In this document: positions 45,801-59,200 of the stretch, one piece after another
Position numbering within the stretch: the first letter of the stretch is position 1
How the letters are laid out: the number at the start of each line of letters is the position of its first letter
NCBI RefSeq assembly: GCF_014805685.1
Contig: NC_060892.1
Coordinates: 1,059,490-1,123,489, forward strand
Reading direction: 5' to 3'
DNA: 64,000 bases
Source of the DNA: Silurus meridionalis
Lineage: Eukaryota; Chordata; Actinopteri; Siluriformes; Siluridae
Made by a program: the position numbers and the translations under genes
Notes under the pieces: generated by a model
Seen by the model: only the letters and a program-made list of their open reading frames with translations
What the model was told of the DNA's origin: nothing
Databases searched by the model: none

Positions 45801-48800
45801 GTTGCTTTTTAGGTCAGTTTGATGGTTGTTCTGGTGGTCACTCTGGTGGTTGGTCTGGTGGTTTAGTCTTTCAGATCAGTTTGTTGGTCAGTTTGTTGGT
45901 TAGTCTGGTGGTTACTCCAGTGGTTGGTCTTTTAGATCAGTTTGTCAGTTAGTGTAGTGATTGGTGTGGTGGTTACTCCAGTGGTTGGTCTTTTAGATCA
46001 GTTTGTCGGTTAGTCTGGTGGTTGGTCTGGCGGTTACTCCAGTGGTTGGTCTTTTAGGTCAGTTTGTTTGTTAGTCTGGTGGTTGGTTTGGTGGCTGAAG
46101 TTTTGCCAGAAAAGTAATCTAGTGTATAGAATCAGATTTTTTGTTAAAGTCAATCCTGTTCATTTATGTAAATTATTTGCCTAAAGACAGCTCTTAGAAA
46201 GACTTTACTCTGCTCTGTAGCCACTAAACCTGACAAACTAATCATTAAAGATGAAGCTCTGATCTGGTCTTTGTGTAAACAAGAAACTTGTAGCTGGACT
46301 TCACTCAGTGGACCCACAGATTAGAGTAAAAATTAATTAATTTATAAATAAAATAGACAGATCAAACACCATAGCAAAAAAGGGATCAACACCAGACAGA
46401 GCTGCACACGTGATCAAACACTAACACGTGAACAGCTCCACAAACGTCATCTCGCATACACACACTAGGTCATGTACCAGGGGCTTGGGATTACTCGCAG
46501 TGCTCTGCACAGTAGACACATGGAAATACAGAACCCACAGGAAGCTGCTCTGATTTACTCACTGATGCACGAGATTGTCCTGGTGGCTCCTCATGCTCCA
46601 CACTGGAATAAAGATGAGAATCTCCTACTCTTATCTCTTGAGAGCAGTTCAGATCACTTCAACTTTCCTTCTCCCTCTCTGAGTAATAAAGTTCTAAGCA
46701 CTTTATTAGTGTGAGTAATGAATGAATCACAAAATATAACAACTGTTTTAAAGCATTTGATTTGTTCAATTACTCGTGGCCTCCTGAGATTGGAAAGGAC
46801 TTGGATGGAGCTGCCAAGTTTCGTTCTGTTGATGCGAAGTCTTTATAATATTTAGAAATCGATCTATCTCTCTCTGGTTCTGATGGTCCAAGGTGTCTCT
46901 GTAGAACATTCTAGACTGAATCTATGTTCCTAATTATTTATTAATACCATTCCATGGCAGCAGGTATTCATAAGGAGCCAGTGAGTTTTTGAGAAGTGCT
47001 AGAAAACTTTAGAACCTGAAGGAAGCTCATACAGATGCAGTGGAGACCAAAAATCCACACAGACAGAAACCTAATTCCATCATCAACCCTGCCTGATGCC
47101 TTCTCTAATTTCTACACTTTGGTATTTATCCTCTGGTCAGTGTAAATACTGGATTCTGATTAGCTGGAAGTTCATGTGTGAATAGTGGATTGTGATTGGC
47201 TGGAAGTTCAGGTGTGAATAGTGGATAGAGATTGGCTGGAAGTTCAGGTGTGAATAGTGGATTGTGATTGGCTGGAAGTTCAGGTGTGAATAGTGGATTG
47301 TGATTGGCTGGAGGTTCAGGTGTGAATAGTGGATTGTGATTGGTCAGTAGAATTATCATTGTAAATGAATTTTCTGCGTATAAACACCTGTAACCGTAGT
47401 AAGATGCAGTTACGAGTCTCACCTGCCGGTTGCTGCGGAATGTGTACATGTGATAGAGGACGGGGATGAGCTTGTTCTCCTGGGCGGGGTTCAGGATGTT
47501 GTTTGGGATTTTGACTTCCCGCACCAGCAGATCCACCAGGAAACTGCCCAGCTGAATGACCAGCATGTGAGGCCAGGGTGTGTCATCACTCAGAAGGGAG
47601 GGGCCAGCGGTGTGCTCCTCCTCCAAAGCACACCATCGCTCCCGTGGCAACAGGTTGCACGGCTGGAATCGCACAGAACACAACAATTACACACATTTAT
47701 TTAATAATACAACATTATATTGACCTTCATGTGTTTCTTCTCTGGATGAAACTGATATGGTCAGAACTTAAACACTGAACTGTGGTAGAACCTTTTCTAG
47801 TATCGACAGGCAGATTTGGTACCTCGGTATCTTTTCCAAGCAGCTTCACATACAAGTTGTAGATGTTGCCCAGTTTTTCCATGATCTGGCTGTGGCTCTT
47901 CTGTTGGATGCAGTACACGTTGTGGACTCTGTTGCCCAGGTCCTTCGCCAAGAAAAGCACAGAGTCTCCGCTGGGTGGCAGGTTGGCCAATCCCTGATCA
48001 TCATGAACAATACATACAGCATATAAAAGAATAAATTTAAGCAGAAGATACAGGCTTTTTTCTGTCTGAACATGTTGAAACCCACAGGAACTCGCACTAT
48101 GATATATGTGAGGTGTTCCAGGGTGTTAGTGTAGATGTGGGGGTAAAGAAGGTCCAGAGGTGAAGTGAAGAGCATTATAATGGTTTAAGGTCTCACACCT
48201 GGCTGCTGAATATCACCATATACCATGCTTACTTCTTATTATTGATGTTTGTAGAGTAAAACTGACTAAACGGATCAAAATACTGCTGGTTACATCTACA
48301 ATTCAGCTGCTTCAAACCACAGACACATAAAGTAGTGCCAGAAGATCACATTTATTTACATGAGAACTAACATATAGCTTTTAGAGAGAGATCTGCATCT
48401 GTGCTGCATCTACAATACTAATGAAGCTGTTGGAGTAACTCCTGGTGCTGGTTCTCATTTCAACATTTTCTTCTACAGTTCCTCAAATTCATCTTGTGCC
48501 TCAAACCGTTTATGAAATAAGTCGTATTTCTTAGTGACGTCATTAGAAAACGTGTACAATCGCTGTCTCACTCGGGTTGGAACTGGATGTTACTATGGTT
48601 ACAGGTGTTTATAAGCTGAAAATTCATTTAGATTGAACTGAAACAAAAACTACCAACACTCTTAATTCATACCTGAACTTCCAGCCAATCACAATCCACT
48701 ATTTACACCTTAACTCCTTCCAGCCAATCACAATCCACTATTCACAACTGAACTCCTTCCAGCCAATCACAATCCACTATTTACACCTGAACTTCCAGCC

Positions 48801-51800
48801 AATCACAATTCACTATTTACATCTGAACTTCCAGCCAACCACAATCCACTACACACACCTGAACTTGCAGCCAATCACAATCTACTATTTACACCTGAAC
48901 TTCCAGCCAATCACAATCCACTATTCACACCTGAACTTCCAGCCAATCACAATCCACTATTCACACCTGAACTTCCTTCCAGCCAATCACAATCCACTAT
49001 TCACACCTGAACTTCCAGCCAATCACAATCTACTATTCACACCTGAACTCCTTCCAGCCAACCACAATCCACTACTCAAACCTGAACTCCTTCCAGCCAA
49101 TCACAATCTACTATTTACACCTGAACTCCTTCCAGCCAATCACAATCCACTACTCACACCTGAACTCCTTCCAGCCAATCACAATCCACTATATAGAGTG
49201 GAGTGGATCTTGTCATATTGAAACTCTATCAGCCACATGGATCTCTAATAAGAAAATGTCCTCCAATAAAAGGTGGTTTAGCAGTGGGTGGGAATTTATT
49301 AGTAAACATCTTCAAATCACCGTACAGACCTCAGGCATAAAATTTCAACTAATTGACAATTACTATCATTGATTACAAAAAGAAGATCATTATTGTTATG
49401 ATAATGACTGTATAAACGACTAGAATAACAGAACAAGAATAAAAACACAGGGACGGCAGTGTGTACCTGCAGCATGATGTTGACGTAATCCTCGTCGGAG
49501 AGGATGCGCAGGAACGGGTAGATGCTGACCTTCCAGTTCCTCTGGTTGCTGCTTCCTAACACCATCCTGCTCTCTCTCAGGGCCTGCAGCAGAGCTTTGC
49601 GCCAGTGGGAGCGCTGCTCGGATAACAACTTCCTCTAAAACACATCAGAGGGCAGACGTTCAGAGTGAGAGGAAAAAAAAAACGTGGCATGACGAAGACC
49701 TCAGAGCCTGCTGAAACGCGTCATTAAATCCACGTCTCTCTGTTACTATGGTTACGGTTAATATTTATATTGCTGCTCCTGTCGGTGCGGTTACTATTAT
49801 TACAATTATTACAAAAAGCAGATGACACCGAGCTGAACCTGGCCGAACGCGGCATTAGCATTCTATTCAGCGGCGCCGTAAATGCTGCTGGACCACCAGG
49901 GAGCCCGTGACCTCTCCAATCCGAGACCATGAGCAGCAGAAGCTGAGCGAGTAAATGCCACTTTAGAAAAACAGCAGTGAATCTCAGATCATCGACGTGA
50001 TATTTTTCAGGGTTGTTTCTTTTATAAAAAAAAATACGATAGGTAAAAAACGAGACAATGGGGACGTGCTGTTACAGAGGGTCTGATGGGTCTTATGAAT
50101 GGAAATAAATAAGGGGTTCGTCGAGAGGGTTTCTTCTGACTGGAACGAAGTGTCGACACTGGAGACTCCTTCCTTCTAATGAAAACGTAAAAATACATTT
50201 CTCCTGACACCGATTCAGCTTTCAGTCGAATTGTGTATGACAAACAGTGCATTCAAATGGAGAAGTAGTAGCTCAGGGGTTACCATGTTGGGCTTCGGAT
50301 CATCAGGCTGTCACTACTGGGTTCCTGAGCAAAGCTCTGAACAGCTCAGAGTATAAATGAGCGAATCGAAAGCCTGGATCGAGTGTAACACTGTCAAATC
50401 ATTTGATTTGCAGACTTTATAGAAGATCAAAGCCATTTTTCGGGGCTCAGGATGCGTAATAATCAGAGAGGTTGTAGGTTGGTGGTAAAGGCATTTGACT
50501 TTGGATCTGAAGGACGTGATTTTAAAACCGTGCCACTCCTGAGCCCCTGAGCAAGGCCCTTAACCCCATAACTGCTCATTTGTATGAATGAGATGTAAAT
50601 GCTGCTTCTTCTTTACAATCTCTGGACTAATTATTTTGCTTGTTTTTCAGTAGTGGTGTAAAATATTCCTTATTTCATACAGCAATAAAATGACCAGTAT
50701 TATTAATAAATCATCTAAAGGCGGTGAAACCTGCTCCTGAACGTCTGGTGGTTCTCTGGTATTAAAAGCGTAACCAGGTGAAGTGTGTCTGGAGTGAAGG
50801 CTGACATGCAGAAGCAGGGTTGAACTCCCCTGAGCCTTGTTAGCAAGTGAGCATGTGGATGAGCGAGAGGGAGCCACGTACCGTCCTGGCCATGTGTTCG
50901 CTGACAGGTTTAATGGCCTCCACTGAGTCAATGGTGACGGTGTTGGCCTGCTCCATCGCCAGCTGACGCCTGAAGCGCACCTGCAGATCAGAAACGCTGA
51001 AGTCGAGCTTAGGATAACTAGCTTCTCTTCTCTGAAACAAAGTAATAGAAACAAAAGATTATTTAAGAACCCTGGAATCAAACTGACCTCTGAAGTGGAT
51101 CTCAAGCAGGTCAGAAAGAACTGCACTCTGTAGTGGTGATGGTGAGAGTCCACTCCACTCTATTTTATAATACACCAGGGTCAGTGTGAATAGTGGATTG
51201 TGATTGGCTGGAAGGAGTTCAGGTGTGAATAGTGGATTGTGATTGGCTGGAAGGAGTTCAGGTGTGAATAGTGGATTGTGATTGGCTGGAAGGAGTTCAG
51301 GTGTAAATAGAGGATTGTGATTGGCTGGAAGGAGTTCAGGCGTGAATAGTGGATTGTGATTGGCTGGAAGGAGTTCAGGTGTGAATAGTGGATTGTGATT
51401 GGCTGGAAGGAGTTCAGGTGTGAATAGTGGATTGTGATTGGCTGGAAGGAGTTCAGGTGTGAATAGTGGATTGTGATTGGCTGGAAGGAGTTCAGGTGTG
51501 AATAGTGGATTGTGATTGGCTGGAAGTTCAGGCGTGTACAGTGGATTGTTTTAAATCTCACAAGGCCTCATGTTTTAAAATACTCGGGTAAAAGTTCCAT
51601 CATCATCATCATCAGTCATTACAATTCTCACCACCTGCATCATCACTGGCACCATGAACATCTCCACCTCAACCATCATGATAACCACCATTATCACCAC
51701 CACCTCCATCATCACCATCACCACCACCATGATAACCACCACCACCACCATCACCATGATCACCACCACTTCCTCCAATCAATCATTATTATAACCTCCA

Positions 51801-53615
51801 CCATCATGATCATCACCACCTCCTCCATCAATCAACATCACATTTCCTGAAACATTCTCTAAGCCTCTATTTCTGAAGAGCTCCAAATCAACTCAGAAAA
51901 GGATTCAGGTTCACTGCTGCTCTCTGATACTGACCTGAACTAGAGTTGAAAAAATACTGGAACTTTTTAAGACTGGATGAATTTCTACCTGCACATTAAT
52001 CAATCACATGCACACAGCACACGTACCGCAGGATCACTGAGGCCACGCCCCCTACGTGCACTGTGCATTCATCCAGAACACATCATTTCTTCAGTCCTGC
52101 ACGTCAACAATAAACATCTGGAGTATATGCGTAAATTACAGAAACATTATATACATTTAACGTTTAAAACATTCCCTGTGCTGTGTGTCGGCTGATGTGC
52201 AACAAAATGATACTAACAATTAAATCAAAGTCAAAAATGTCTTTTAAAATCTGGATTTGTTTGGATGCAGCTTACGACCAAACAAAACGGTTATATTTTC
52301 GTTTGTATTTAATACAGTTTATATAAATTTCCCCAAATTTCTAATTAATTCACATAAACTCCTGGCAAGTTTCCAACTTCCGCAGATGAAGTTCCCATAG
52401 AAAGTTTCCGGAAATTTACTGAAATTTTCCGCCCCTTCACAACCCTAATCTGAGCCCTGTTACAGTCTCGAGTGAGAAACCTGAACATCTACCACCAGAC
52501 TCAAAGTTATCCAGAAGAACCAAAAAACAAACATGCACTCGAACATGATTTCTAAAAATAGCTGGTTTTCTAAAGTGCGATAAATTCAGCAGAATCCGGT
52601 GAAGGTGCTTCGTGCTCCAATTTCAGAGATTTTCAGCAGGGAGAAAAACATGTTGTGGTGCAGACGATGTTCTCAGACACGCTTGTTACGGGTGACAGAT
52701 TTGTTCCCGTGGTCTGCTACAGGACCCGAAATGCAGCGTGTGGCACGGCGGCAGACGATAAATGGGCTGAGGTGGACCACGGTAATGAATCATCGAGGAG
52801 GAAAAGCAGGGCACCGAGTCCTGATGGCAACATCTCCCTGAGTTAAAAATAGGCCATGTTGTGAGCTCTCATTCAGAAGAGCCGAGGCCTGTTTTCTAAA
52901 GCGGGTCTGCCTTCACAGAGCCCGAGAGCATGGAGATGATTATGATGTTAATAATGATGATGGTGATGAATGAGGATGAAGGTGACGTGGTCATGATGGT
53001 GTTGACAGGAGTGATAGTGCTGAAGGTGGCAATAATGATGATTGTAATAATAGTGGTGAAAATGGGGGTGATGATGAAAGTGATGGTGGTCATGATGGTG
53101 ATGGTAATTGTGATAATGATAGTAATGGTCATGACAGTGATGGAGGTGAAGGTGATGATGTTGGTGACACTGATGAAGGGGCTTATGTTATTGTGATGAT
53201 AATAATAGAGGTGAAGGTGATGATAATGATGGTGGTGATAATGGTTGTGATGATGATGGGGTGATGACAGTAATGGTGATGATGGGGTGATATATGATGA
53301 TGATGATGGTTATTTAAAGGATGATAGTGATGAAGGTCATGATGGTGGTCATGATGGGATGATGGTGATAGATGATGGTTAGATGATGATGATAGTGGTT
53401 ATTAAGAGGATGATAGTGATGATTGTGATGGTGGTGATTATGATGACAGTGGTTGTGGTCATGTGATGAGTAAAGTGATGAAAGAGGTGATAGTGGTGGT
53501 GATGGTGACAGTAATGGTGGTGAAGATTGGTGATGATTACAATAATGGCTGTGATGATGGGGTGATGGTAATTATGGTGATGTTTGTGTGCATGTCCTCT
53601 TCATATCCAACTATG

Positions 53616-53672
<57 letters not shown>

Positions 53673-56207
53673 GTGTAAGCACACAGCAGTGGTACCTTTG
53701 TATAGAAGTTCTCCACCAGTGGTAAAGAGCAGAGCGGCCGTTCAGAAGGGGTGTGTGGCCCGTAGCCAGGCTGCACGCTCCGGACGGCCTTCAGCACCAT
53801 GTCTCTCTCATCCTGTCTGAAAACACACTGCCTGAACAGGTCATCCAAACACAGGCCTGCTTCAGCCATCTGCTGGAGACACCTACACACACACACACAA
53901 TGAGAAGATAAGAAGCCTTAAACCTCTCTGATGAGTGGACGTTTCATCTGCATTACTGCATTGTAGCCTGGATATTTCAGCTAATCTGAAGGCTATGTTT
54001 TTGTAACGGTTTGGCTAAATGTTGCAGAGCGACACTGCTCACGTTAGCAACTTCTAGATGTACTGTAGAATCAGATAGTAAGTACAGTCAGAGCTAGGAA
54101 CCTGTCCTGATCCTCCACAGTATCAGCTGATCAATATGACTAAGAAATGAGGCTCACGTGTGTGAATTAATTAATTGATAAACAAGCTCTAAAGCAGGAG
54201 ATCTTTCACTCCCACCCGTGCAAAGCAGATCTTCATGGGGCTTGCTTTTGTGCACAGGAGCATTGTTACACTAGAACAAGTTTGGGTTTCCAAAGTTTAT
54301 GCAAATGTTTATTGTATTTCAGATAACCACCTGGAATCTTCTTCTTCTTTCCTTGTGACGGTCTCACAGACATGCTCTGGTGAAACTTCTGGGCCTTGAA
54401 TTCTTAATCTTGCCATTATGAGATGGATGGAGACTGTGAATAGCAGCATCAGAATATCAAATATTTGCCCAGACCCTGAAAGTCCTGGGACGGATCACCG
54501 TGTTCTCTTCCCGCAAGGCCAAGAAAAAAGCACTGGTGTCATTATTCAAACAGAGAAAGAGCCGAGGGCTCGACACCTGACGGGAGCCGAGAGCTGGAGG
54601 TGGAATCCTAAACCATGTGAATTAGCAGGAGGAATCTCGACCAGGGTCATTTGCAATTCATTCACACGTGGATAACGTGTAGAGATCTTTACAGGACGAT
54701 GACGGAGGGCATGGAGCTTTTGTAGATTCAGGGTGAACGCATTTAACTGACAGAGTGTCATTTTTTCCCAGCTTTCAATCGTTCAGTTTCGATGAGCTCT
54801 TCGGCCAAAATCGATATCGATAGTTTTTCCGGGTTGCGTTATACAGTACAGGAGTGGCCTCTAGAGGTGAATCACTGACACCGCATACTGTTTGCATTGA
54901 GAGCTTATATTTATTATTAAATATATATTCATATTTATTTGCATTTTTTTCTGATACAGCACTGTTTTTTTTTCTTTATTTGTATTATCATTACATCGGT
55001 TGATTATTTGGTTATTGGCAAGAAAGATCCAACCTAGATTTCCGTATCAGTATAATCCACTATCAGTTGACCTCTAGTCACAATCTCCTGTTCTTGATGA
55101 CCAAGACTGAAATCTTATGTGGTCTTTTCCTGTTGTAGCCTATCCACCTTAAGACCTGGCATGTCATGCCTCCTGAGATGCTTTTCTGCTCATCACGGTT
55201 GAAAAGAGTTCGCATTGCTTTCCTGTCGGCTCGAATCAGTCTCGCTGTTCTCAGTACTTTTCTCATCTGAAATTGCTCAGTGTTTTAGGAGTATTCAAGA
55301 TACCCAGATGAGGATGGGTTCCCTTTTGAGGTTTCTTCAGATCAGTTTTTTCAACACTCTGGCTCGCTCATTACGGCTAAACTTCAAAATGTATAATGAA
55401 TATTTATTTATGTAAAGCTGCTTTGGGAAAATGTTTATCATTAGAATAACTGTAGATATTAAAAACTGCACGAATCTAATAAGAATGTGAAATTCATCAT
55501 CATTAATGAATCATAAAGGGTTATTTTGACATGCGGGAATTATGTGTCCAATTAACGCTATCGGTAAAATCCACGCAAAAAAATCGCGATATAAAGTTTT
55601 GTCAGTATCACACACTCCTATGTGCAGAGCAGAAATGTAACTGAAATCGCATTCATTTTTTTCAACTTTATTTAAGTTCCCTGTTATTTGCAACTTTTCC
55701 CAGTTTATTCCCATGGAAAGTTTCCAGTCTTAAAAATTCCTGAAATTTTGCAACCCTAGTCACATCAGCACGTTCTCTGGCCTTTAGTCACTCATGAGTC
55801 ACAGATGTGATGTCATGAACAACCTCAAGCAACATAACAGCGAACACCTTCAGCCTTCAGAACGTCTTAGAGGTGATGTACAGGGTGGAGAAGAAGAGAA
55901 GACGCATGGAGAAGCCATGAGAAGCCTGGAATCTATTTACGATTCCATCTTAATGTAGACAAAGGGACAGACGCCGAGACGAGCACGAGGAGCGTTTCCC
56001 GATCCTGCTACGAGACGTCTAAGGAGTCGGGTTTCAGACAGGAACAGAGCTTGCACGCCCTCTTGTGGGCTTCAAGAGAAGAGCTGGAGAGCAGACACAG
56101 GGAGGGGCTGAGCAGGAGAGAAGATGATCCACCATCCTGTCTGTCCGTGACTCAAAAAACAAACGCAAACACATACCATACTCTTTTACACAAAAGCTTG
56201 TTGTGTA

Positions 56208-56255
<48 letters not shown>

Positions 56256-59200
56256 GTTGCAGGTGTTGCTTTTGTTTATTGAGAATTTATAATGACACGA
56301 GGCAGATAGCAGGCCGACGACGCAGGAATGTCAGATGACCAAATGTTCTTTTTTTTTTTTTTTATGTTGAATGAAAGAATGGAGGATGAGTGGAGGAGCT
56401 GACAAGAACATAGAAACCAGGAGCTGAAAGGAATACCAAAGAAGCAGAGGGAGCTGAGACGGAGGACCACAATGTCATTACTATTGCCTTACAAAAGATC
56501 CATCAGCCGAGCAGCCACACATCCACCACCTGCCCCATCACACCCCACCCCACACACCCCTCCTGTCATTGTACTGAATACTAACAGTCACCTTCAGATC
56601 TCCTGAGCAGGAGGAAGCGTTTTAAAGTGAGCAGCATTAGAATAGCAGATCTTTCCCCAGACAGACTGTAGAAATGATGCCACAGGAAAATTTCCTGTTT
56701 TAAATAATTTAGGAAAACCTGCCTTGGAGCATAATACCAACAAGCCAGGAGAACCCTCAACAAGGTGGATATGAGATCTTCTCAGGGCTTCCATCAGGAA
56801 AGAGCCACCTGATCCCGAGGACTAGCAGAGAAACACTCAGGAAGAGATTCTACTCTCAGGGAATCCAGATACTGAATGAGGACAGTTGACATGGTCCTAC
56901 TTCACTCACACACACCATTAAAACTAGAGGCGGAGCGATAGCGATGTCGGATCGTACTTCCCGATAAGCGATTAATCGGCCGATAAAAAAAAACAAACAT
57001 AACCCTCCATGTAAAATAGGACTGAACCTTAATAAAATAAACGTGCTAAATGAACTAAAAATTAACATGCTTCACGTGTAAAAACAAACAGCACAGCAAT
57101 TTGCCCCTAGAGGCCGCTCTTGTAATGACAGCGTACCGCAACCTGGAAAAACTATCGGTAGCGATCGAATATCGGTGACTATTAATAAACTCTAATTAAC
57201 TCTAATTAACCTTCGTAAAAGACATTGCATGGGATGAGTAACTGAGGAAATGCATCTCACAATAATACATCATGTATAAGAAGAAGAAGAAGCGTCTGCG
57301 TCTTTTAAACAGGCCAATCAGATCATCAGAATGCTTCTCACTTGATGTCTGTTGAGCCACAGAATCGATTCTCATGAATTCTTGAGTCAAAATACTTATA
57401 GATAAAGTGGAATGGGGAGGAAACAGCTACCAGAAGGTTACACGTTCCACATCTTTTCCCCTTCAGTGAAGTGGATTTTCTGTTGCACAAATATTACTTG
57501 TGAATCGATCTAGTGTCAAAAAGTGATTAAAAGGTGATGGTGGTGAGGGAAAAACTCCCTGAGATGGCATAAGAAGGAAAGCTTTAGAAGCACCAGACTC
57601 AAAGTCATGAATCACTATAAAATATCACTATCTACAAAAATGTTCCCAAAAGTTTGAAGGCATACAAATGTATACGATGACTTTGGACCCAAATCTATTC
57701 CATGCACCATGACGATCTGCTTTACATCGGTTGGAGTGAAAGTTCTGCTATAGAGCTCCAAACCCAAACCCCAGGCCTCCTCAACTCAACTACAGCAGTA
57801 CCCGTCTTTACTAACACCTTTATATCTAAAAGAAGAAGATCTTCGCAGAAGAGTGGAGCGGATGCTCAGCCCGTTTCACTTTTAGTGAGTATCAGTGTGA
57901 TGTGTACTAAACTGGAGTCTTTGACAAACTCATTCTGTCACACAGATATTCCACCACCCACACTTCTGCTTAGAGAAGAGAGCAGAGCATAAAACAAACC
58001 TCACACCAGAGTGAAAGACATACCCCCACCCCCCCAATCGCCATTTCTATTTTTGGGCATAGTCATGGTCTGCTCAAAATCCTGTGTCAAACACCTTCAC
58101 GCCTGGATCATCTCACTGCTGCAGCCTGCTAGAAAACCACGCTCACACGCATGCAGCAGAGATTCTCTCAGCAAAACCCGACTCCAGGTGATGTGGACAC
58201 AAGGGTTTATATTACACAATATGTAGTGGAGATGAAGAAGGTCCTGAGGTGAAGTGGAGAACATTATAATGGTGTAAGGTCTCACACCTCACTGTGGATC
58301 ATCACCTTATTCCATGGTCACTTCCCAACATTGAGGAGTTCAAGCTGTTATTGATGTTTGCAGAGTAAAACTGACTGAATGGATCCAAATAACACTTTTA
58401 ATATTTTATATTCTCCTCATTACATCTACAATTCTGCTGCTCCGAATCACACACACAGATAAAGTAGTGCCAGAAGATCAATAATGAAGATGTTGGTGTA
58501 ACTCCTGGTGCTGTTTTTCGTTCTGGTTCTAATTTGTTTTTCAACGTTTTCTTCTCCTCAAAACTGCTGCATGAAGCTCAGTGAGGCCATTAGGAAACGT
58601 GTGGATGGAACTGGAACTGGATGTTACTATGGTTACAGGTGTTTATAAGCAGAACATTCATTTAGATTCAACTGACAAACGCAAACTACCAACACTCTAA
58701 ACTCACACCTGAACTTCCAGCCAATCACAATCCACTTTTCACACCTGAACTCCTTCCAGCCAATCACAATCCTCTATTCACACCTGAACTCCTTCCAGCC
58801 AATCACAATCCACTTTTCACACCTGAACTCCTTCCAGCCAATCACAATCCACTATTCACACCTGAACTCTTTCCAGCCAATCACGAACCACTATTCACAC
58901 TGTGGCTAAGATTTAATAAAAACTTCCTGCACAGAGAAACACTGACCCCTGGAGGGCAGCATCATCATCTTCATGAATATATGTGAAGATCATTATATTC
59001 TCTTTCCTCCATAAATAAATACCAAAAAGGGGAAAAATATTGGCACCCCTAAACTAATAATTTTTAGATGTTCAGGAGGTCAAAAGGTGATCCCTGTGCA
59101 TATGCTTCACCTGTCTACAGGTAGTCTGGCCTACTCTTCATAAACACACTGCTCCAGCTGTCTCAGGTTTGCAGGTGCCTTCTCCATGTTTCAGCTCTTT

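Larger units (their letters stand above)
42775..47422 (-). other. polrmt: polrmt intron 9 (4.6 kb)
   Basis: From the exon 10 side outwards: non-repetitive 42780-43150, the exon 10 duplicate 43160-43445, a LINE fragment 43575-44477, non-repetitive 44500-45360, a GT-rich minisatellite 45375-46100, non-repetitive 46110-47140 and a CCAAT-bearing minisatellite 47149-47410. Confidence 0.8.

Noticed and set aside
47727..47822. Extension of polrmt exon 8 through the donor ([10 protein letters not shown]...)
   Set aside because: A gtacca donor and the join [12 protein letters not shown] match the family better; the extension soon loses similarity.
48865..49221. Repeated-peptide frame ([12 protein letters not shown])
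   Set aside because: It is a translation of the 36-39-bp minisatellite, since 36 and 39 are multiples of three; not a repeat protein. The same holds for 47126-47345 and 51181-51561.
47149..51540. Possible CRISPR-like arrays
   Set aside because: There are no unique spacers between repeats; these are head-to-tail minisatellites in a vertebrate genome.
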